Below are positions 49,005-60,000 of a stretch of DNA of 64,000 nucleotides, one piece after another. The notes below the pieces were generated by a model. That model saw only the letters and a list, made by a program, of their open reading frames with translations, had not been told where the DNA came from and did no database searches. The first letter of the stretch is position 1; every line of letters begins with the position of its first letter. The translations under genes were made by a program, and so were the position numbers. Origin of the DNA: Homalodisca vitripennis (Eukaryota; Arthropoda; Insecta; Hemiptera; Cicadellidae). Location of the stretch: the NCBI RefSeq assembly GCF_021130785.1, contig NC_060210.1:185038001-185102000 (forward strand), given 5' to 3'.

Positions 49005-52000
49005 ATGGAAGTTAACGTATTTCAAGGTATTATACATTTCATAAACAACTTTCGAGGATTATCTAGAGACTGTATGTTGGAAATGAAGAGAATATACCCA
49101 GAGTAAGTAAATTAATACACAAATAGTCTATATATTGTTTAAACTTTGCCATGTAATTCGAAAATTATTCACTAGGTTCTTAAACTATGGTTAAGTTTCT
49201 ATGATGATACACCTTTATGTCTGTCAGAATGTAGAGTGAACTTCAGTTCACAGACTTGACTCCTGAAATCTGTAGTCATGTTTGTCTGAGAAGATCCAGT
49301 AACAGTTTGTGACATCATTAGAATACGGACTGCTATAAGAGGAAAATGAACTGGAACTAAACCCAACATTCACATTGAATCATCCCTTCGCACCATAGCT
49401 ACATTATGTGTAGAAAACTCAGTGGCTCCACCGTGTCTAAAACTCGTAGTGAATTCAATAATAAACCTGATGAGACAAGAGAAAACCTATTTGCCTAGAT
49501 TATACTATATTTTATAGTCTAGGTGTCTCTGATGCTGAACTGGGTAGGGTCCAATAAGCGGACCCGGTTTTTTATATTGAATATAATCATCGATACCTAA
49601 TATTCGATACCTAATATTCGCATATCGAATCATAGACTATCAATTGATATAAAAGTAATAACAATCATATGTTATATTAAAATGTGAATTTAATGATGTA
49701 ACAAATAACCTTCTTTTTTGCATCTGAAGACGACCATGTTAGCTCCTCTGACAGTTACATTTGTTACCTTTCCACAAATATCACATAATGTTTTATCGTC
49801 TTTTAAAGCAATTTCGTGAAGCTTCCTAAGATTGACAGCCATTTTTAATACACAATGTTACTTATGTGAAATTTAAAATATTACCTTAATTGTATTATTT
49901 GAAAGTGTTTACAGCTGTTCATATAGATTATTTAAGTTAATAGTTCAAAATAATTAATCAGTATCGATTGATTATATTGATGGTTATGATTAAGTAATAT
50001 CGTTTGCCAATTTCGATATAAAAAACCGGGTCCGCTTATTGGACCCTACCCGCTGAACTGATGTAGAGTCCATTTTTACCATCTTCATCGCTGACTTCTT
50101 TATTCTCTTCAGACGAACATGACTCCAGACTCCAGGATTCAAGTCTGTTATAGTGTCAGATTCTTGATGATTACACTAAACTTTAACCCTCTAACTGCTG
50201 GTCATTTGTCATGGAATGGTAGGCTGTTTCTGTGGTTCAATATACACAGTGACAATCTCATAAATAATAAAGGAACCATAATGACCAAACAGACAATTAG
50301 AGCAGGAAACATTTAGGCATGCAACAGTAAATAAAAAAGTAATGGAACTATTTAAATATGTTTTATCCGAGTAGTAATAATTAACCGCTTTCAAGAAGTG
50401 GTTGAAATCATCCTCTACAGAAAACTATACCTCTCTTCCGTACAAAAATGATCTGCAAGTAGGTCGGTTGGCATGCCACCTTTGAAAATTCGCCTCAAGA
50501 TCTTCCACAAGCTTTCGACTATTTCAATTAGCACCAGTTGTCAGGTCTAAAAAGTTGTCACTGCGGTTGACTGTAAAATGTACTAAACCACATTCACTCA
50601 ACCCAAAATATGCCTTCCTCTTGTCTGTGATCTGGGTTGTCCATATAATGGGTTTTTGGCCACTACACATACATTTTGAAATGAAGGAAACACCTTTCAT
50701 CACCTTTTAAAGCAATTTCATTAGATTTTCTAAAGGTGACTTGTCATTTTGAATTCAACTAACCTACTTATTAAAAAGTAAAATATTATTTTTGTTATCT
50801 TAACCCGGGAGCACTCGCGCTATTAGATTGAATCTAACACATTTTTTGTGATATATACATTTTTTTTAATTTGTTATCTTAAAACATTGAACCCTTAATT
50901 TATGCTTCTATGGGTATGTCTGCTGCGTATTGCATCATGTTTAGACAGTAGAAGTCGCTGGGGTGGGGCATCATGTTGAGGGGGGTGGACTCTCCTCGCG
51001 GGTTATTAGTTTCAACCTAACAGTGCGAGTGATCACGGCAGCCCAGTGTTAGGAGCGATCTAACGGCGCGAGTGATCGCGTAGCTGCCAGTTTAAATCCA
51101 TCAGTTTAGTGATTTTTCTTGTTTTTTAGTTTGCTTTTGATTTATATTTCGTAGATTGCTCTTTTATGACTTTACAATTTTTTATGACTTTACAATTTTA
51201 TTGCAATGAATGAAGACCATGAAAAAGCCGTTCTTAGTTGGTTGGAGGATGTTAGATTCGATCTAACAACGCGAGTTCTTGCGTAACTTCTTGTAGCGCG
51301 AGTTCTCACGGGAATTGAGTTTACGGTGGATGCAGATGATATAAGTTAATTATTTTTAAATGAATTAATCAGTATTGGTTGGTTCTATCGATGTTTATAA
51401 TTTAGTACCCTAATATCGTTTGTCAAATCTATGTAAAAAACTGGGTCCGTTTATAGTACTCTACCCTATAAAACCATTCTTATTATAGTTATTTAACAAT
51501 TAATTGCTGGCTTTTTTATGTAAAGGGTTGTCCAATCAAAGTACACGATGTTAATTGTAAATAAAACAAAAAGTTATCAGAGAATTATCTTAATATTTTT
51601 TTATTATGATAGAAGGATCTATGGCAATTATGTGTGAAACCAAATATTAGCCAAATGCTCATCATGGCTTCTTCTATGGCGTACCTCTGTCCGATAGTCT
51701 ATATTTTCAATTACTCTGAGACATAATTGAGGTTCATTGTCATTAATGTGCCGAATTATCTCATCTTTTAGCTCTTGAATTGTGCTTGGTTTATTGACGT
51801 ACACTTTTTTTTTAAATATCCCCAAAGAAAGAAGTCCAACGGTGTCAAACCACATGGCCAATTAAAATCACCACGATGTGAGATAACATGGTTATTGAAT
51901 TTCTCGTGCAAAAGAGCCACTGCTTCATTGGCTGTGTGGCAAGTGGCACAATCCTGTTGGAACCACAAATCGTCCATGTCCATACCCTCAATTCCTAGCC

Positions 52001-54014
52001 ATCACAAGTCCATTATTATCTCGTAATAGCAATCACCATTCACAGTAACTGCTTGGTCGATCTCATTTTCAAAGAAGTACGGCCCAATGACACCGCCAGC
52101 CCACAAATCGCACCAGACAGTCACTTTTTGTGGTTGTATAAGCTTTTCAACAATTACACGTGGATTCTCATTTCTCCAAATATAACAATTCTGCTTGTTA
52201 ATGAATCCACTGAGGTGAAGTGTCTTTTCACGGAAGACGATTTTCTTTGTAAAGTCACCATTCACTTCTCTCTGTTCAAGGAAACATTTGGTGTATTGAC
52301 AATGCTTGAAATAGTATGTAGGCTTCAGATCTTGAGTCATTTGTATTTTGTAAGGGTGTAAATTCAAATCTTTATTCAAAATTCCCATCAGTGATGTTCG
52401 TGAATTGTTTAGTTGTTGGGCACGACGACGAGTTGAGGTTAACAGCTCTTCTGTCACGTTATCGCAAACAACAGCAATGTTTTCTATAGAATAAACTGGG
52501 CGAGCAGACACAGGTGTTTTCTCATTTCCTACAGACCCGGTTTGCTGAGATTTGTGCACAATTTTCCCGATTGTGTACACATTTGGTCAATTATGCTGAC
52601 CAAAAAAAATCACAAATTGCACGAACTGCATTTTTAATTTGAATGCCTATTTTCATAAAAGGCTTCAACAATATTCACGCGCTACCCAATTGTGTACCTC
52701 TCCATGGTTGAATTTGTCAAACACTGAAACAAAGAAATGTCAAATTAAGTTAGGCAAAAAACTTGACATGAAGGTGTGACTCACAATTAATTATCAACAT
52801 CTTGGATCATGATAGGACCACCCTTTATTATAATAATATTGTTTAAAGTTAATTCAAACAATATACAATCATATGTGTTTTTGATGAATGGCCGCTACTA
52901 CAATGGCGACTAACTTAAATTTTTTGTGTCACAAGCCGTCAGACACACCTATCCTTCAAAATAGTTACAAGTAAGTTTTATACTGTTTTGTTTGTTACAT
53001 TCAATTAGTACACATACATAGTTTTTAACTTATCATTAAATAATTGCTTTTTACACATACAAACATAGTTTAACAATAGTTTTTGAAGTACTTGTTGAAT
53101 ATGACTTGTAAACACTTTAATAATGCTGAAGAAATGAAAATGGCTGTAAAGTATTGGCCTTCAGACCAGGTGGCAAATTTCTTTGAAGCAGGAATTCAAA
53201 ATGTAGTCTTAAGATATGACAAGTACAGTCCCCTTAAAAAACAAGACGAGAATGTAGAAAAATGAAGAGGGATCAGGTATATAAAAATAATTAGCTTTTA
53301 AAAATATTTGTTGGGTTTTTAATTTTTGTTGCTATTGTTAGACCTAATTTGTTTGGTACTGCATATAATTTTCCTCTGTACTTAATATAAGCATTATTGT
53401 AATTTAATGTTTGTTTTTCAGTATACCTGAAAATACATTGGGAAGCATACTATGTACAAAATATCAAAAGAAAATGATGGCGAATCATGGAAAAGTCAAG
53501 CAGAAGAAACAGATTGTAGTCAAGAGGTACAGTAACCTAATTTTTGTATGTTCGTGACTATTTCTGTCTCAATTTATTTGTTATTGCAGTTTTTTTATAT
53601 GAATGTCTATTGAAATAGTTAATGAAATGTTGTTTGAAAAATTTAAACATCCACATATCATAATGATCTTTGAGTGATATTTCTTAGCAGCAATTTGTAT
53701 CTAAATATATTTATTTTAAAATACCTTTATATATATATAATTTCAATAAATTTCCTTATTGAAATTAAATAAGACTCTTGCCATTTACACAATTTATTGT
53801 AAATAAAAGTCGTTTGACAGGTATTTGGTCTTCCGATTATATGTTAATTTGCATATTTAAACGCATACGTGACAGATACGGCCAAATACAAAATAATTGA
53901 ATCGAAAACGTAAGGGCTCTGTGGTGTAATGGTAGCACATTCACCCAGAAAGTGAGAGATCCGAGTTCGACTCCCGCTGGAGCAAGTACTTTTTGTGATT
54001 CAATGTTTATTGAA

Positions 54015-54058
<44 letters not shown>

Positions 54059-57000
54059 ATAAGTCAGAATAGTAGAAGAGTCTTTATTTAAAATATATCA
54101 TCTAAATATATAAGGCCTATATTTCTTAAATAATTTTTTTATTTATTAATAAATTGAATAGCTAACTTAGATACTTAAAATATTTCTCAATGAATACTGT
54201 GTTATACAGAGTGAGTCAGAAATATGGTAAAATATTTTAAGACGTGATTGTAGAGCTAAAAATAAGAAAAAAAGTTACATACAGGTAGGTCTGGGAACGC
54301 TCCATTAGTGAGTAATGGCTGGTAAAAGATTCTGCTTTGTTTTCAGTACACCTGGTGAAATTAAGTGATTCTAAAATGTTTTGTTTTTACTTTTTAACTC
54401 AAATAAGATGGAATCATAAGGAAAATCACCTGAAAAATCAAATAAAACCACTCTAGAGGTTGTAGTGTGAACAGTTTTTGAGAAAAAGTATGAAATTGTG
54501 AACTGAAAACAAAGCAGGATCTTTTGCCAGCCATTACTCACTAATGGAGCGTTTCTGGAACTACCTTTATATAACATTTTTTTCTTATTTTTAGCTCTAC
54601 AATCATGTCTTAAAACAATTTACCATATTTCTAACTCACCCTGTATATAGCTGAAATAAATATAACAGTGGCCAGTATAATATTTTAACATATAATGCCA
54701 GCAAAATCAAAAGTGCTCAACAATGTTAAGTTTTATTAGGCACATATTACATGTGTGCTTACTGTATTATGTATATATATATATTTTCATTTTTAAAGAA
54801 CTGCACTTACCAGACTATAAGTTGTTATTTCAAGCCACAAAAGTAATCATGCATACCAACTCAAGGCAGATTGTCGTAACTTAATTTAATATAAGCAAAA
54901 GAATTATATTATTATCGTAATCAATTTAATGCCTAATCATACCAACTTTTGGAAGTATGATGTGGATGATTTTAGAAGAGACTACTTCTGTCCCTGTAGT
55001 GATGCGGTTGATGGCTAGGTCATACCTGATACAAAATTGCTTTGTGCCAGATTCAGGAAGTATTTGTCCTTAGAGTTTCAACTAGTTGATGTGAATGTAG
55101 TGGAAGAGAGATTGTATTCTGGTACCAACCAGTGGTAGATTAGGAGTATACCAATGTCCTCAATGTAACTTTGAGAATGACATTACTGTTATCAAAAGGT
55201 TAAAAGTGAGGACTTCTGATGGTGTAGCTGGAGTAGCTGCTTTTATTATCAAGGGTTTACCCTAGTATATGGAAGGTTTCTGTAGTGACACCAATTCTAA
55301 GGTTCCAGCTCCCTTTTCAACTTCATTGTTCCTAAGATTTTTGAGAAAGTTATGTTCAAAATATATTAATAGGAAAATATTCCATCTTCTTATCTATACT
55401 TTATCAAAATGGCTTTTTAGTGGGCATTCTACAATATCTAATCTGACTTATTATTTGGCTGTTGCTGGTCCACAAAGTTGTGAGTATTTGATATGATACA
55501 TTTGGACTTCCAAAAAACTTTTGATAAACTCTCTCACCATTTAATATTAAGGAAACGACCTGTTTTTGGTTTCTCCATGGATCTTGTTCTTTAGATACGG
55601 TCGTATTTGCAACATAGACTTTTCAGAGTAAAACGTGGGGGTGTGACATCTGACTGTTTCACTGTGTCCTTGGAGGTGCTACAGGGGTCAAATTTTGGTC
55701 TGCTACTCTTCCTTCTTTTCCTAAGTGATATAACATCGGTTTTTGCAATGCATTGTTCATCTTTATGCTGATGACATCAAAATATTGTCAATCTGTGGTA
55801 TCAATGATCATCATCATCGTCTTCAAGCTTCCGTTAAAAGATTGCTCAGTGAGCTAAGGTCAATATTTTTCCCTTGAACCTGGGAAAACCGTGGTGATGA
55901 ATCCTAGCCTTCAAAACCATCAATCATTTATTGTAACAGTCTGATATTATGAACTGACACTTGCCTGGTATGAATCGCTAACTGACTTGATAATTACACA
56001 GTTTTTATAAACAAAACATAGTCCTATAGCCGTGAAAACTTCCTTTCAACACAAAGTTTCAAAATAAATTTCCAAGTAAAATATTTTCCTTTAACTTGAC
56101 TCCACTGCATGCTGTCATAATGCAAGTTACTAACCTCAACACGTTGACTACGAGTGTTGCTGCCACGAAATCCTAGACCATGAACCCACCTAAAACAACC
56201 CCAAATCTATCTTTCTTTATGGTATTGATGAACAGCCAGTGGCACGAAAAATGGAGGTATTAATTTCTGAAGAAAGACTCTTCTAATGTTTTATTTAACC
56301 TTATAGTGGCAAAAATGGTTAAAACACAATACTCCAGTTTTATGTGTACTTGTCCATAATTTTCATAGTCCTATTTATGCTTTGTATGAATCTTATATAT
56401 GGAATTTTTACCAGGTATAAAGAAGGTCTAGCAGCAGGTGAAGAGCCGGGTCTCATCATTCGTATTGCCAAGTTCTACGATGTTGCACCAGCCTTAATGG
56501 CTAAAGTGATCCTGGAAGAATGCTTGGAGAAAAAGAACGATAAAGGTACAGGTTAAATGCTTGCTAGTTGTAATATTCACAAGTACAACCTTTATATTTT
56601 AGTTGAAATGTGTTTCTATTCCCTAAATGAGAGGTGTGTTAGTGTAGAAGCTCGAAATTACAGACAGCCTGAAGGAGGTTGGAGTCACTGCGAGCTCTCT
56701 CCTCTCACTGCAAACAAAGCTACATGTTCAGTTGTCCTTCAACCATACTAGAAACAGCTCCAAGCAGTTCACTGTTAGCTCTGTTTAGTAATGTGTCAAG
56801 TCAAATGATGTGACGACTCGTATATTTCAGTACTTTGGCAACCCAAGATGTGACTCGTTCCTGTCTCGTGACACCATTGATTTAGACCAAGTCGTGTATA
56901 AATTCAAACCGGTTCAGATTTATTACTCAAGTTATTTGCAGTGTATGACTCGGTTTTGACTCGCATTCAACCTTATTGTGATAACGTATTCGAGTCAACA

Positions 57001-60000
57001 CATAGTAAACTTAGTTTTATAAAATGTGGTTTTGGGAAAATGATAATAGTTTGTTACAGAAATTTATATGTATTTATTATGAAATATGGTTCTAAATCAA
57101 AATAATTTTCTTTGATTTAATATGTGGTTTCAAAGTATTAAATTGGTATTAAATAATGGTACAAAAATTATACTATTGTATAAGAAATGTAAAAAAACCT
57201 GAACAAAGTGTAGACAGGTATTAATAATTTAAATTAAAAATACCGAACTGTAACAAATCCCATAACCTATTTTACTGTAATATGACACTTGTGATATAGG
57301 TAGTACAAAAAATATCTAAAAAATAATCTTCAGACAGAAATGGTGTGTGTTTTCAGAAGTTGTCAGAAGTCGGGCTGGCCTAGCAACAAATGTCTATCAT
57401 AACTCCAGTAAGCACAAATAGTGACTCGAGTCAACTCAAGTAAATGCTTAACTTGAGTCAATAGAGTAAAAGTATTCAACTTGTCCCATCATTAGCTCTC
57501 TTAATCCACTACTGTAAGACATACACACATCTGCCCAGACACTGATGTTGAACAAACAGGAAATGCTTGTTCAGGCAGCGGAAATGCTTATTTCTAAAAA
57601 TCATGCGACGATGTAAGGGACAGCTATGCTGATATGAAAAATTGGTACTCACCATTTATGATGGAGAGATTTGGCAGAGGTGTGGTCATGAGCTGGCGGG
57701 GAGAACAACATCAAAATGAGGAAAAAGGAGGAGAGGAAGAAGTCGAGGACGGGATTTCAAAAAGCGACGTTCGGGAGTGCAATTGTTTGTGTTCGTGTGC
57801 GGGGAAAAATCTTTTAGGCGTAATAAATGTCAAGTGCAAAGAAAATGTAAGTTAAGATAGCTTGTATTTAATTTTAGGTATGTAGTATTTTATATCAGGG
57901 TTCATTAATCATTTAATTACGTCTCATTTACAATTCCAAGGTACCTGTACCTAAAGCAATGAAAAGAAAAGATTATAATGTGTAGAAATCAAATAAATAG
58001 TTTAATATTGAAATATATATTTTTTCTTATTTCATATATTTTATTTTAATGTTCTCAATTTGGAAAAGTCTAAATGTTTAGATATTTTAAAAGAAAGTTT
58101 TTTCACGTTAGTCCATGAACACATATTTATTGCAACACTACAAAAATTACTAGTAAATGTTATAGTTCATTAAATTAAACATAAATTGTAATGAATAATT
58201 ACACATATTAAACATGTGGTCAAAGTATTAAGGTATTAAAGTTTGGGCTCAATATGTTGGTTGATGATATCCATTGTTATATAAAATGTTAATCAATATA
58301 ATGAGATGCTATTACAAATAATATATGTGTTGGTTCATTTGAGGTTGTTGTATTGCCAATCTAACCTATTATTAAATCCTCTCACAGCAGCCCTTGCTCT
58401 CAATACATTATAATATTTCACAACCTTAATCTAAACAAAACCAACCTTACAAACCTTACACTACACTACTATGTTAGGTACACTTTCACAGAACTTGCAT
58501 ACCATGGTGAAAGCAGTTCCAAGCAGTATGTAAGCTTTCTGATCTTAAGAAATATGTTTCTCAAACCACTACTCTCTTGCTATCTTTATGGTTCTGTCTA
58601 ATATAGTTAGCCTTTCCCTTTTTCTTTCCTTTAAATTATATAGTTTGTGATATTTGTGTTCCAATACTAAAACCCCGCTTATGTTTACTATCCACTCAGT
58701 TCTGTTTCCTTCTACCAGGGTACAAATTAAATCCAGCAGCCAAAGGTCACCTTCTTTTTTTACATCTTATTTATTATTTGTGATAATTTAAACATTAATG
58801 TCTTGTTCTTAGTAAAGAACTGTTAGAAGAAAAAAAATGGAGTTGTACTCAACATTTATATTCCCACCTATTTATAGGTGAAAATTCGATTGCTCTGCCA
58901 TGTTTTAGAATCATGTCTAAAACATAGTGGTTCACTCGTTGTGAACCTTATGAGACAATAAGTGAACACCTCTTCATCTAGATTACACTTGATTTTGTAG
59001 TCTAGGTGTCTCTGATATTGAAACGATGCAAGAAAATTAGTTTTGAGCTTCTTCGTCACTGACTTTTTCTGGATCTCTTCAGAAGAATATGAACTCTAGA
59101 TTCAAGGAGTCAAGTCTGTGAACTCAGATTTCAGACACTGTACTAAGCGGAATATAAGTTAGGGAGGTGCAGATGTCCTTTTAGGACTAAGTGCGGGGAC
59201 AATCGTCTCTTTCCCTCAGAAGTTGGAAAAGAAAACGGAAGGTGAAGTATACTCAACTTTCACATCTAGGTTATATCCTCCAGTACTGATTTCATTTATA
59301 TTTGATATTATATTTTTTACCAGTGTAGGCCTATTAACTGATGTGCCAAAACAGTTTTAGCAAATCTACTCGAAAATACTGTCTTAAGAATATCAAAACT
59401 CAAAAGATGACCCAGTAGGACTGTAGATAATATCTATTGACTACTTAGTACATCTCATCATCCAGGAAAATCTATGAACTGTACTATTGTTTATAAAATT
59501 TACAAAGTAATTTGGTTCAGCGTAATATAAATTTCTATTTTGTCACAGATCAGAACGGGCACTCCAAGAATGCAATAAAGGAAATGCTAAAGGATACCAC
59601 CCTAATACCAGACCCAGACCTGGCTTACGAAGTCTTTATGGTAATTAATATTTCTCTAACTTCTTCACCAGTAATTTATGCTAATCTAAAATACTGTAAA
59701 CAAATTAGATATTGTCTGCATAAGAAAATTAAGCAGCCACCTAGGAATAGCATAGCTTTTTCTTTTTGGGTATTGAAATAATAAGGGGAAAATGTAGCAA
59801 GTAAAATAAAATAAATCCAATATGTTGGTTTAAATTAATGTATTCACCAAAACGTAAAATTACAATAAACAATAAAGTAAAAGAAATGTTGTTGTAGTGC
59901 TTACACCCACACAAACGTGCATCTTGAGTACAACATGATGTATAACTTGTTTTTTGAACTACATTTATACAGGATGTTCAACTTAAAAGAGGCCCCAAAT

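Larger units (their letters stand above)
49195..50175. mobile_element. inverted-repeat MITE family, copy C, split by a Merlin-like insertion
   Basis: Family blocks (GTCAAGTCTGTGA on both strands, GGTGTCTCTGATG, CTCTTCAGACGAACATGACTC) are found up to 49541 and resume at 50060. The 510-bp element between them is flanked by an 8-bp duplication. Removing the insert restores the order seen in copies A, B and D. Confidence 0.65.

Noticed and set aside
53083..53265. Candidate second exon of CDIN1
   Set aside because: The peptide is a mariner C-terminus and its phase does not fit; the 53422-53526 exon fits exon 1 and exon 3 in phase and similarity.
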